Assembly (NCBI GenBank): GCA_025617745.1
Contig: CM046861.1
Span: 16,899,563-16,963,562, forward strand
Length of the DNA: 64,000 nt
Direction of reading: 5' to 3'
Source of the DNA: Heliocidaris erythrogramma
Lineage: Eukaryota; Echinodermata; Echinoidea; Camarodonta; Echinometridae
A program made the translations under genes and the position numbers. Numbering within the stretch: the stretch's first letter is position 1; every line of letters begins with the position of its first letter. Below the pieces are notes generated by a model. It was not told the origin of the DNA and searched no databases. It saw nothing but the letters and a program-made list of their open reading frames with translations. Below are positions 12,465 through 23,810 of this stretch, one piece after another.

Positions 12465-12850
12465 AAAACGTCATTAGTACAAGCGGTCAACTTCAAAAGA
12501 CGACGTTGACGCTTTGAAACGCCGCTGTCCTAATAGTGGGGGCTTGGGTTTTTAATCTCTCTTAATCTCCAATGAAAGGATTATATCTAACTGGCGAATC
12601 ATGAGAGTCTGTTTGAGATAACGATGCCCTTCTAGGGTATCTTCGGCAAAAGTCTAAGTAGTTTCTTATATTTTTAATTTGTAAACAAATCTTTCGGCAT
12701 ATTTCTTATAATTGGACGTTTCCCGTAATCCTATTGGATATCTTAATTGACCAATAAGAAAGTGCGTTTACTGGGGACAGAAAGCCTAGACTGGGTTAAT
12801 AATTACTGTATACGTTTATACTAATCATTCGTTATAGCTGTTGTAGCAAA
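12465..12850 (+). pseudogene. Orphan pmar1-type 5' block (fourth unit, coding part lost)
   Basis: The order of conserved words matches the upstream blocks of the gene copies: caagcggtcaacttca, gctttgaaacgccgctg, gtctgtttgagataacgatg, attgaccaataagaaagtgcg and atcattcgttatagctg. Homology ends at about 12850, where CT-rich low-complexity sequence begins. No MADSTM exon follows. This looks like a fourth unit of the array whose gene was deleted or replaced. Confidence 0.65.
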
Positions 12851-14269
12851 TCTATCTCCCTTCTCCCTCTCTCTGTCTATTTAAAAAGAAAGAAAGAAAT
12901 AATTTCTCTCAAGCTCTCTACTCCTCTCTCTTTTTTGTTCTCTTTCTCTTTACTCTCTCGAATATCATTCTCTTCTCTCATTGCCCCCCCCCCCCGCCCC
13001 CTCATTCGCTCCCCCTCTATTAAAGTTTGAACAATAAATGTCAACTGGATTGCTTATAACATTATCACTATTGTTTCATTTGTATTGTATTCTATTGTAT
13101 TGCATTTCTTTCATACATTATATGCTCAATCCTTTCTGACATCGTCCTCTCGCACTTAGTGTCTCATTTTTTTAGGATTTTATTTTTTTTAATTCCCTTT
13201 TTTTTTACGTCCATAACCAAATGACCAGGCCCTGTGGTAAAAAGAGTTGTGATTGGTCCTAATCAATTCATACAATACATCGCAAATTTAAAGTTTGTTT
13301 GTTTGGTAGATTTTATTTATTGCGTTCAGTAGAATGATACAAAATATAATAATATTACAGAAATATAAACACATTTTCAGAAATTAACAATTTACTTCTA
13401 AATACAAAGAAATTATGTAATCCATATTTTCTTTGTATACTATACAGTATATGGGAACGCAGGAGACCGTCATCATGAGCGAGTTGCTTGATATCGATGG
13501 CGGCCTCAATTATGCATACAGTCTCCTATCTCTTATGTTCAGAGTTACGATTGACATCAATATCAAATTAAGTTGCAGTTAATCGCAGTTCTTTATAAGA
13601 CGCGACCCTGGTAATTTGGACAGGAAAAACAAGAGAGGGTTAGAAACGGGATGCATGGATAAAAGATTGACAGGAAGGGAAAGAGAAGGGGGAGGCACCG
13701 AGAGGCAGAGGCATGGAGAGAACGACAGAGAGGGTATGATGTCATTTTATAAAATTATGACATCACTGATATTTAGAATGTTGACATAGTAGCGATGGTA
13801 TTAATTTTGTTCTGATCGGATCGGAAACCCAGATCTTTACGGAAATAAAGGGCGCCCTCAATCATCATAGAGAGGTTGTGGTCATGTAATTTATGTTATG
13901 AACATGGGCCATGAGTATAATGGCTCACACAATATGCACAATGTGAATGAGAGTAAAACACAGCGTTTTGTTTACATCGTGTAATAGTAGTGTTTACGGA
14001 AAACTACTTGAAATGGAGGACATCAATTAACAATATGTGTTCTCCTGCCTCATATCGTATATGAATCGCTTCATAATTGTGTATGGCTTTCTTCATATCT
14101 TGTATGGTAAGGTTGTCAGTTCCACTGGAGCAATTAAATATATTTTGAGGCAAATAACTATCCAGCAAGTCATGCATTGTGATTTGAAACATATCGAGGA
14201 TTCACAATTAATTTAGTTGAAGGATCTCATTGTTATAAACAACAAAATCGACGCAATGCTCATTTTGCA
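12851..14269. other. Intergenic, low-complexity tracts
   Basis: CT-rich sequence lies at 12860-13020, including a run of C at about 12984-12996. AT-rich sequence follows, with a purine-rich stretch at about 13670-13735. No gene can be supported. Confidence 0.5.
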
Positions 14270-14915
14270 TTTTAAAGGTTGACTAAATTAGAAGAAAATG
14301 GGTGCTCTTTCCATGTATTTTTGCCTTCTAATCACGAACCTGGCAATCGATTGTCCAAATTATTTTTCGTTATGGTGAAAAAGGGGGAAAGGTAGAGGTT
14401 TTGGGACCGTTCCTTTCGTGAGCTGATTGGCTAATTGACGTCACACCCCCAAGTGACGTATGAAGAGTAAGAGGCACAAGATCTACAGGCTGCAGCATAT
14501 AATATTGTACACACAATGCGGTTATTTGACCCCTCTGTTCAATGGACAATTTATGAAAATTAATCAATATAATCTTAGGAGTGAATAATCATTATCAATA
14601 TATTTCCTACAAGATCAGCAAACACTTTTGCCCAAATATACAGCTCTTGTTTTGTTTTAAACTTTTTTTTTTAACAATGTTCTCTTCCATCTGAGCTTGC
14701 CGAACAAAAGTTTTGCAGCCGTTTTAAGCGTCTGTATGTACAATGTACTACACGTCTTTAGTACGGCAGTTCCCCTCGTACATAGCGACGTGTGAACGCT
14801 TTTGTTTTGTTTATTTCACTTACGGCTTTTTTTTTTTTTACTTCGCTTTACATAGTACGGGAGTACTGACTTAGATTTTGGCTGAATTCGAGTAACTTAT
14901 ATAGAGAGATGAAAA

Positions 14916-15218
14916 GTGACCGCGATTCCGAGTTGGAAGACTTTTTTAAGCCATGCAGATACGAACTCTGATTTATCAGATGATTTATCAGATCCCGAAG
15001 GCAAAGAAGCTGGAGTGGCAAGGGGAATTCGACCATATTATATGTTTGAGCCCCTCGCAGAATACGCGCCGGAGCCTGGTGTAGGGGCCGTGGGTGAAGT
15101 AACTCCAGGGAGATCCAACGCGTTGGAGCTCCCTGGAGTTACGGGTGTAGTAGACCGAAAATTCTGGAAAAAAAAGATTGGAACACTTGACTCCAAGTCT
15201 AATCGTTGCAATAGCTGA
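14916..15218 (+). CDS. Hypothetical ORF with acidic Ser/Asp stretch and RPYYMFEP motif
   Basis: This 100-residue frame starts MTAIPSWKTF and includes SDLSDDLSDPEGKE followed by GIRPYYMFEPLAEY. An IRPYMFEP-like N-terminal motif is familiar from invertebrate P2X7-like or zinc-binding domain proteins linked to transposons, but the downstream zinc-binding part is not seen here. A 20-bp class inverted repeat (ggagctccctggagttac against aactccagggagatcc) lies at about 15100-15140. The frame ends RKFWKKK...NRCNS at a stop. It may be a truncated exon or part of the surrounding element. Function is unknown. Confidence 0.3.
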   Translation: MTAIPSWKTFLSHADTNSDLSDDLSDPEGKEAGVARGIRPYYMFEPLAEYAPEPGVGAVGEVTPGRSNALELPGVTGVVDRKFWKKKIGTLDSKSNRCNS

Positions 15219-15465
15219 ATCTTTTAGCTAGCTTATCCTTTTCTTCATACCAAATTCGGAATACAGGCCAGGATCCTCAAAATCATCTTCGGCAAAGTGA
15301 TCACTGGAGATTGTACTCCACTCACTTGGCCGGCCCTTACCACTCTGCCCGCGTGAGCTTTTTACCTTTGCGACCCACAATTTCCGTAGATTTTCAGCTT
15401 TAGGAAAAAGATGTAGGCTTACATCCCCTTACATCATCTTTAGGGGTCTTGCTACAGCCCGCAAC
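15210..15465 (-). pseudogene. THAP-type zinc finger remnant
   Basis: On the minus strand one frame reads HLFPKAENLRKLWVAKV, followed by SEWSTISSDHFAEDDFE and DPGLYSEFGMKKR, then a stop near 15220. This matches the THAP layout: HLFPK, basic helix, W, S/CSDHF, DDFE. The expected Cys of CSDHF is Ser. The first zinc-ligand region (GCSKTPKDD) lies just upstream at about 15420-15460 in another frame, so a frameshift separates the two halves. THAP fingers bind DNA and occur in transposases and host regulators. The copy is broken and sits inside the TTAA-flanked element. Confidence 0.6.
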
Positions 15466-15888
15466 TATACACCGATTCGGCATTATTGATCAAACTGTGT
15501 CCCAAAATCAACGTTATTGTGACTTTGTGAGGAATTAAACACGAAAATATGCAATGCAAATGGTCGATGCGGTGAATATCATGCTCGCGGCGGGCACCGT
15601 ACCAGGCTGGGCCTGCCAGGCCTGCGGGCATGCACGGTATACAGATGGGTGGAATATTTTCCTTTACTTTTCGTGCGTCACAGATCACGTGATCACGATG
15701 TCGCTTCGATGGTTTTGTAGGGGCGAGGCTTATGACTGTGTAAATCAGCAAAAATGTACTTTTCAAATGATTATGAAATACGACTGAATGCATAAAAAAG
15801 TGCATGTGTGATAGATATTTTTTGGCTCCTGATGACTCTTTCCTACGAAAAATGGGCAATTAATTTTCTATTTTAGTAACCCTTTAAG

Positions 15889-16800
15889 ATTCCACTTAAA
15901 AATACAAAACCTGCTATACTCAACATGTACTTTTAAAGAATGATGTATAACTTTTTATTTCAATAGAACAGTAGGGAAATAAGATTAAAACAAAATTACG
16001 TCTGACCTCTAGACTTGTTCAAATGAAGACAGTGCATTCACTTTTATGTGGCATTGTCAGCTGATTATTAGAATTTTTTTATTTCGGTCATAATAAAACA
16101 TCATTTTAAAGACACATTGCCGGTAATTCATTCCTTTAACAGAATACTCAATTAACACAACGTGTCAACGAAAGCGGCGCTACCCCTCATAACATCTTGT
16201 CTCATAAAAATTCAAAGAAATAAATATGTCACAATGAGCATGATGAGAGATCTCGTAAATTATGATAAGAACCAACGAAAACCTAATTTTATTTACAAAA
16301 GTGACATTATGAGATATATATCTGCAAATAAGTATCGCATCTCTCCTGTTAACCTCTATTGTTACATTATTGTTTTGTGAGTTGACAATTATTGTATATA
16401 ACGTTGATAGTATAGTGAATTACTCCTCAATGCTCTTGTAATCATGCTGGTATTATAAATCATAAAAAGAGCATGGTACTTGTCCATTATCATATTAGTA
16501 TTTCAAACTGTACACTTACACAAACACATCGTTTAATGTAACCATTGCTGTGATGGGGAGAGAGATTCTAATTAAGCTAATAGTTAGTGCAGACCACATA
16601 CATTTTCAGTAGTTTTCATTATTATTAAAATGTGCGCCACAGGATTTTATTTGACCCAAAACGAGGTATTCAAGTTTCAATTTAAAAAAAAGTGCAGGAT
16701 TTTACAGTATCACAAATCACATTTTAAAAGAAATAATAGGAGAAATTGTATCACCTTTAACACATATTTTGAATTTATCGATAACAAAAGGTATCGTTCC
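15889..16800. other. Intergenic, AT-rich, no gene recognised
   Basis: No supported coding region. Short open frames here (about 60-70 codons) have no recognisable motifs. Confidence 0.4.
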
Positions 16801-17870
16801 GCAAAAGACGAAAATCGCTAAGGTTAATTGTACCAATCTTAAAAAAAGGAAACACACAAGATCTTGGTAATTATCGCCCTATATCCCTTTTGAAATCCCT
16901 CTATAATGTACTCAAAAAACTAATTTAAATTTAACAATGAAATTTCTTTTTGATTTTCAATATTCTCTCTGATAATCAATTTGGCTTTAGACGGAAACAT
17001 TCCACAACACATGCATTACTTACAGACTTATGTTTTTAGATAAAAATGCTCATGCCATTGACAATATGTCACATTGCAACCCCAAATTCTCCTTCAAATT
17101 GTAAATGATGAACTGAAACTGGTCCCAGTCTGGATAAATGCTAACAAACTATCTTTGAATGTCATTCAGTAATTGTATGAAATCCCTACTAGGGAACATA
17201 TTAATTGACACTACAAATCTAAGCCAAGTGGATTCCACACAATGTCTTGGTATCTACATTGACAGTGTCTTGTCATGGAAAGTACACATCAATTATTTAT
17301 GTAAATTATTGTCCAGAAATACAGGCATCTTAAATAAACTCAAACCCGAGTTCCCTCCCAAAATTTTGTTATCCTTGTATACCACTCTTATTTTACCATA
17401 TCTCAATTACGGAATTCTTGCCTGGGGGAATGGAACCAAAACTTAACTTGAAAAGATACCCACCATTAAAGAACAGGCCATAAGAAATACTGATAATGCT
17501 GGATTTCTCTCTCATACTAGCCAATTGTTTTTTAAGAATAAGCTCTTCCGAATTTCAGATATTTATCTGTACAACTTAGGGATATTCATGTATCACTTAT
17601 ATATTAATGAATTACCTGCGATCGTTACTGCACTGTTTGTAAAAACCAACGCTATCCACCCATACCCCACACGTCAAAGTAACTCTTTCCATTTGCCACG
17701 AACTCGAACAATATTTGCAACAAAATAAAATGTTACATTTTCAGGTCCAAAGTATTGGAATGAACTCCCAACTGAAATCACTGAATCCACCTCATTTTTT
17801 TATATAAACGGAAACTGAAAGTGAAACTACTTCTAAATGGTAATGCCATACATGCAGAAGCCGACATGTA
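16801..17870 (+). mobile_element. Heavily decayed LINE reverse transcriptase fragment
   Basis: Short frames in RT order appear on the plus strand: LGNYRPISLLKSL at about 16865-16905, NQFGFRRKHSTTHALL at about 16975-17025, CLGIYIDSVLSWKVHINYL at about 17245-17305, LNYGILAWGN at about 17400-17435 and PYPTRQSNSFHLPRTRTIFATK at about 17660-17728. The catalytic FADD block is missing, so an internal deletion is likely. The tail resembles the other LINEs of the window. Confidence 0.75.
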
Positions 17871-19394
17871 GTGCTGTCACAAGAATCTTTTTAATAGGCC
17901 ATTTTCCATTTTCGTATCACACTTACAGTTTATTATGATTGTATGCCTTTTCTCCGAATGGCAGGGGACGGGCCAGTTCATTCACTTGCAGCGAGTTGCT
18001 GTGCCTCAGTAGCCATTGGTTTTTGCTAGATTTGATAGAAATAATGGTTTTCCTGACGTATCACCAGTGTGCTTGTGCGTATGTGGGTCTGTTTAGCAGT
18101 ATGTCCGAGGACATTTTCGGACAGAGAACAAAAAAAAAATCATGACAAAAATGGTCCTCGGAAGCCGGACAATAGTCCTCGAACGTCGAACAATGAATTT
18201 GTGCTTTATTCCGTCGACTGTCCGAGGACAAGGAACAATAGAGGAACAATACCTGTCCTCGGAAGTAAAGCCATGTAGAGCTGTGTGTGTGGGTGTACCA
18301 AAAGGGGTATACTTGTGTGACTAATTGGACAGTCAAACACAATAGATTCCTTTATTCCGTCAGGCTTGTGTGGCTTTTCTTGCTGCTTGTGTGGCTATTT
18401 GAACAATAGAGAGAACAAAGGGAAAGACACACAAGTATACCGGGGTGAGTATGGGTGTGTGTGTGTGTGTGTGTAACGTGCGTTCTGACTTCTGGGGTGC
18501 AGTATAGCTCGTTACGGGCGAGTGTGGTGGCCCGTCGCTGGGTGCTCGGAGATGGCTTTTTTTCGGCATATTGATAAAATGTTTTATTCATTTATCATGT
18601 TTATACCGAAATGCTGACAATATAATGCCGTGACATTGGTGGATACGTGGTTGCTGTTTTATCCGTCTTTTTATGTAGCACGTTGCATTAAGCCATCGGT
18701 AAATATTGAGAAAAATGCTAAATCATGTCAGCACTTCGGTATGCTTCCGAATTTGCCACGGCGTACAGGAAATGCTTATTTATTCTAATAATGTGAATTG
18801 TTTTCTCTGACAATATATTTCATTTTCGTTTTTACCATCTATCTTGCTTTTACCATTTTTAATGTACTGTTTGTACCATTTATACTGTAAAAGCACTGTA
18901 AATGTGAAATATAAAACATTAAACTGAAGCTGAAACTGAAACATTTGAATGATACACCTTGTTGAATATAATTACATGTACATACATGTATCAACAGTGT
19001 GATTATTGTAGGTCTGTTTGTTTACTTATGAGCATATACACAAAAGGATGAGAGAACAGAGAGCGGAGGGCATCGGGGGACCATCAAATTGCATTATAAT
19101 TACGGTAAAAAATGTCGCATTTACTAACCACGCAACTATCAATAAAATACTTTCATGGGGTGTTGCAAGAAAGTTGCAATCAATTGCAAATCCCCCATTT
19201 GCAATCGATTGCAAATATGATACATGTATTTTAAATGGAACTTGCAATCAATTGCAAGACTTGCTACTGATTTGGGGGATTTGCAATTGATTGCAACTCC
19301 CTAAGTCCTACAATTTCTTCATACATGTCTTCATATTTTCGCAATGATTCTAATCTAATACTATACAGAATCGATCTATTAGTCTATCTGTTCG
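17871..19394. other. Intergenic with small palindromic repeats
   Basis: Three items are visible. A cluster of gtccgaggac-type palindromic words lies at about 18095-18265. A (TG)n run sits at about 18455-18474. A symmetrical repeat of ttgcaatcaattgcaa words spans about 19170-19303. No gene can be supported. Confidence 0.5.
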
Positions 19395-19785
19395 GCTACA
19401 GCCCACGAGACCGACAGCTCACTAGACCAACAATGTCGGTCCCGTGGGCTTTTTAGCTACTTTTCAGAGGGTATTATACCGACGGCCCACGAGGGCAACA
19501 TATTTCTATCTTCCCTTCTGTATTTCTTTGTTTTGTCGGTCTCATGGGATTTCCGTCTCGTGGGCCATCGGTTTTGTGGACCTTTTAGAGCTTTCTTCTT
19601 TTCTATATTTTCTTATGTAATTCTTTGTTTTGTCGTTCTCGTAGGCTATCGGTCTAGGAAACGTTTTGTAAATGTCGGTCTCGATGGCTGTCGGTCTAGT
19701 GGGCTGACGGATTTGTGGACTGTCGGTCTAGTGAACCTTTCGTAAACGTCGGTCTCGTGGGCTCTCGATCTCGTGGGATGACGCC
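19395..19785. repeat. Degenerate minisatellite of gtcggtctcgtgggct-type units
   Basis: Words such as gtcggtctcgtgggct, ccgacggcccacgag and gtcggtctagtgggct recur many times with imperfect spacing. The units are short and GC-richer than the surroundings. The repeat reaches into the 3' end of the minus-strand GPCR frame, so it encodes that protein's last residues. Confidence 0.7.
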
Positions 19786-20834
19786 TGTCTTTTCGTCCAA
19801 TGCAATTTTCTGAGGCACTGACGGACAACTATCACCCAAAGTCGCCGTGCTTCAGAGTTTGTCAGAAGATAAATGATTGGCTGTATCCATGTGTAGCTTG
19901 CCGAAATCGTTTCAAAGATATTCATCAAAATGGGGTGCAGTGGTGTCAGAAAGCAGATTATGTAAGGTGTCCAGATAATACAGAAAGTGGTCGTCAGAAG
20001 AAAAATTGTAGGAAATCCTTTTCTGCCTCTTCTGCGTGGTTGATCACGGTTTATGTCGTCGGCATGCAGGACATCAATGTGGACATTTGCTGGCTGTTCA
20101 CCTTGACCACGATCTTCAAATCCAGAATTGCCTGTCGCACGATCGACGTTAACACGGCAAGTGTTTTCATGATGTTCTGACGCATTTCTTAATTGACGCA
20201 CGATGAGTAGTAATCTGATGTTCAATATTGATGTAATGACCACTGTTACACATATAGGAAATATGTAAAATATTGTGAGTATTATTGAAGGCCACTCAGC
20301 TCTCACACTGATATCTTGATCTATGCAACGATCCCTGAAGCGTTTTATGAAGGGTGAATCTGGAATTGGCAGATATATGCAACAGATGACCATTATCGAC
20401 AGAAAGGTGGATATTAGTGTGAAGTAAAATCGTGTTCTTGTAACAATCGTATAATATCGTAGTGGTCTTGAGACGAGGAGATAAAGATTAACACATATCC
20501 CACACAGGCAAGTCATCAAACACATGAAGGATACAAAATATACGAAGGCAAATACCATACTTAGGATAGTACAAGACTCTTTAGTGTTTCCAACAGAAAA
20601 CCACAAAATGAGCCATGTGTTCCAACTGACACCACAAACCATATCCGAAACAGCAAGAATCTGGAAGAGAACTCGCATATATTCTTGGAGATCCTTTTGC
20701 CATCTGATAACAACCAAGACGATCGAATTCAAAATCACGCAAAGCAAAGTTATCAAAATTTTATAACTGTCAAGCTCTAAATTGCTGCTAACATCGGTAA
20801 TGTTATCCTTGCTCAAATTGTCTATAGTAGCCAT
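19728..20834 (-). CDS. Class A (rhodopsin-type) GPCR 1, sea-urchin expanded chemosensory-like family
   Basis: An intronless 368-residue frame shows seven hydrophobic segments at about 24-45, 56-78, 89-113, 135-157, 181-205, 272-296 and 305-325. Class A landmarks are N36 (TM1), LAVSD with D64 (TM2), C88 (TM3) and a Cys in loop 2 (RDRC). TM6 reads IIWTP in place of CWxP. The DRY motif is NLY (116-118) and NPxxY is QPIIY, so the usual activation residues are changed. N-glycosylation sites are N6 and N11. The third intracellular loop is long and charged. The start is the first Met before TM1. It is clearly paralogous to the receptor at 35.2-36.3 kb. Single-exon receptors of this type are greatly expanded in sea urchins (the surreal-GPCR group); the ligand is unknown. 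Confidence 0.85.
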   Translation of the reverse strand: MATIDNLSKDNITDVSSNLELDSYKILITLLCVILNSIVLVVIRWQKDLQEYMRVLFQILAVSDMVCGVSWNTWLILWFSVGNTKESCTILSMVFAFVYFVSFMCLMTCLCGICVNLYLLVSRPLRYYTIVTRTRFYFTLISTFLSIMVICCIYLPIPDSPFIKRFRDRCIDQDISVRAEWPSIILTIFYIFPICVTVVITSILNIRLLLIVRQLRNASEHHENTCRVNVDRATGNSGFEDRGQGEQPANVHIDVLHADDINRDQPRRRGRKGFPTIFLLTTTFCIIWTPYIICFLTPLHPILMNIFETISASYTWIQPIIYLLTNSEARRLWVIVVRQCLRKLHWTKRQASSHEIESPRDRRLRKVH

Positions 20835-23465
20835 TCCACAGGAATCACGCAGTAAGTTTTATTCTTCTGTTAGTTGCGTTCGGTCGAAAGAAGTTCATAT
20901 CGTATGGAAGGACATTATCGAAGAGTAATAAGTAATAGTCTACAATAGTGAAAATGAACGTATTTCCAAGTGGTCCCTGTGCATAATTGAACATAAACAG
21001 TTACTGATAGAATCATCCGAGAAACACAGATTACGACTCCGCATAATGGCAATGATGAAAACAAATGTATTCACTATTGGTAGCAGGAAATAGGTACAAG
21101 TACAACTCGCCGAAGTGAAACTTTCCCTATCAGAACTTGAGATCGTCAGTTTTATTACTGATATAATTTGCTGCCGATATAATTATGTATATAACTTTGC
21201 ACTATCTATAGGTCAAGAACGGAATGGTTGGATAGGTGATTATCAGTATATTCCAGGTAACTCAATTTATCACGAGGGCGCCACACCCTACAAGAAATAT
21301 TGCTATCTAGTGGTGTCGTATATCCAAAGAATTATATTTCCAGTGCGTACTGGATTATGTAATTCTGCATTCTGTAATATGTTTTATGTACGTTTTTCAT
21401 TCCATATTAAATTGTCTTTGTAAGAAATAACCCAAGACTTAGGTGTATTTCTCTTCATATTTTTCATGAATAAACGTGATGCTTAAAATAAACAACTTCA
21501 TATGATTAAAAGGCCATTGATCATTTTTTAGTGATCAGTAAATTTTTGAGAGAAACGAGTGGACATTACAAGAAAATAATAATTAAGGGATAAACAAATT
21601 GAAATTAGAACCGCTCAAAACCGGTTCAGGTGACATCCATGTGATCGCGACCTGGTAAGGACAGGGAGTTATGTTGTAGATAAATATAAATTTTATATAT
21701 TGTATCCTTCAATATTACTCAAATTTATTTATACTTTATTTCAATCAATATAGATATTCTTTATATACAATATTGTTGATTTATATGAATTTATTCGTAT
21801 TTATCTAAAATTCTGTCGTTGCTTCTGATATTTTCCGATATATTTTTACACTACTAGAAAGTGAAAACCATCTACTTCAAAATATACAACATGAGTGTTG
21901 ATTTGGAAGGGATATGGAGGTATAATTTAAAAATGAAAACGACAAAGAAAACATAAGTTTTAAAACGGAACATGTTTTGGACTCATACTCCATCATCAGC
22001 CTGATTATTTTACAACAGATAAAGTGCTATATATACTTTCAGATTACATACTAAATAACATGAACAGTTAACAATATAAGGTGTGTCAAAATGTACTTAA
22101 TGAGGTGAGGGACCTGTCTGGTCAAGGACCTGGGTGAACAATACATACAGTTAAAGAGAAAGCAATATTTGGTAATTGTACACCTGTTGGTTGAGTTCGG
22201 AGGTATGATTTTAAAAAAAAAAGGAGTGGGGGGGGGGGGCTGGCCTGTGTTACCACTCCCGATTATATTTTAGGTGGGTTTTTTTTCAAGGCCATAATGC
22301 ATAAAATTTAATTAGATTAAAAGTACATGCAATTTCTTCTCGATTTAGAGGGTTCAGTAGGTAACTTTCCTTTATAATGCAATTTTGCCACACTCATTTT
22401 TATAGGTTTTCCCGTTCAATTTCACAATTTGTTCAATCTATTTCACATTTCAAGCATTCGAATTCACAAACAATATGATCGCCATGGTACATGTAAATTC
22501 AGTTTCGTTTTTGCTCCTTCAAATTCGTGATATGTGCAACGAATTTTTCAAATGGATCGTCAAGATTCCTATTAAGAGCAAACGCTTTAAGGAAAGAGCA
22601 ATCCATTTCACTTTGATTCGTCCAAATTTACTATTCGTGCAACAAATTCTTCAAATGGTTCATTCTCATCTGAAGAAAGAGCAAACGATTTAACCAGTGA
22701 GCATCCAAAGTCATTTATACGCGTGCAAATTAACTTTTTGTGCAACAGATTCTTAAAATTCTTCATTGAAATTTGACTTACAAGCAAAAGTTTGAAATCG
22801 AAGCATCCAATTTCTCCTGCAACCGGCTTCTGTTACTCTTCGGTCATTCAATTTCATCAAAAGGCTGGCAAGTTTTAAATAAGTGCATTCGATTTAATGT
22901 GTATTGTAAGTTTTTGGAAAACCTTTAAAAAATAGGAGCTAGGAAGCCCTCGGTCATTCTGCATGAGTACCACGTTTACCTCCTATCCGCTTCACATTGA
23001 AAAAAATGGCCGATTATCACCCAGTTCGCTACAGGAAAAATTCAAACGAGGATAGGAGAAGGCTTATTGAGGCATACATACATACATACCCTTCTATGAA
23101 AAGAAATACATTCCACAACGTTAAAAATCAATACTGAAGAAAACGTAGAAATCAATCATTCTGTCATTACATAAAATGTGAAAGTTTTTTTTTAATAGAA
23201 TTTGATATATATATGTCATGAGTCAAAAATAAATCCCATTCATAAATATATGAAGAGAGATTAAAATGTATGGCATATAAATCTTAATAAAAAGCAAGTC
23301 TATTTCTTAAATAGAGGCAAAAAGACAAATGTATACAAAGACAAAGAGGCACACGCATGCACATCATTAAAAACCATGAAATCCGTGGAAGTTGATCAAC
23401 GAATATCTGATTTTAAAATGAATTCCTTAAAATGAAAGTGAATGCCCAAACAGGCTAAATGAATG
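20835..23465. other. Intergenic, upstream of GPCR 1
   Basis: AT-rich sequence. A poly-A/poly-G junction lies at about 22210-22240. No coding region can be supported, and no promoter element for the receptor is identified with confidence. Confidence 0.45.
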
Positions 23466-23674
23466 ATTCCCGTAATCCGATTGGACATATTAACTGACCA
23501 ATAAGAAAGTGCGTTTATGGGGGCAGAAAACTTAGACGGGGTTAAAAAACTACTGTACATTTTTATACTAATCATTCGTTATAGCTGCTTATTCTCCAAC
23601 CGCTGTTTTTACTTATCGCTGCAAACAAGCAGTAATCAGAAAAGGCGACTAAAAAGACTAAACTCTTTATCGAG
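23466..23674 (+). promoter_or_regulatory. Conserved 5' flank of pmar1-like copy 3 (truncated on its left)
   Basis: Homology to the other 5' blocks begins at cccgtaatccgattgg and continues through the CCAAT-type actgaccaataagaaagtgcg and atcattcgttatagctg. The upstream half seen in copies 1 and 2 (gcggtcaacttcag, aacgccg) is absent. It matches the orphan block at 12.7-12.85 kb most closely, including tttatactaatcattcgttatagctg-type words. Confidence 0.5.
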
Positions 23675-23810
23675 ATGGCAGATTCCACCATGATCACCCA
23701 AGTTTCATCGAGTTCCTACCAAACGCCCTCATCGTCGACGTTTCACCATCTTCAGTGAGTTTCAGCTACGGATTCTAGAAACAGCGTTCAACGAAAACCA
23801 GTATCCTGAT

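Larger units (their letters stand above)
14273..15888. mobile_element. Probable TTAA-flanked DNA transposon with a THAP-like remnant
   Basis: The left end reads TTAAAGGTTGACTAAATTAG at about 14273. The right end, read in reverse from about 15888, is TTAAAGGGTTACTAAAATAG. These are imperfect inverted termini with TTAA at both outer edges. Inside are a THAP-like sequence on the minus strand (15210-15465) and a short open frame on the plus strand (14916-15218). TTAA targets with AGGG-type ends fit Kolobok-like or piggyBac-like transposons. The THAP-type zinc finger would suit a transposase or a captured host domain. No complete transposase is present. The family assignment is an inference. Confidence 0.45.

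Noticed and set aside
19800..20180. 126-codon plus-strand frame
   Set aside because: Antisense shadow of GPCR 1.
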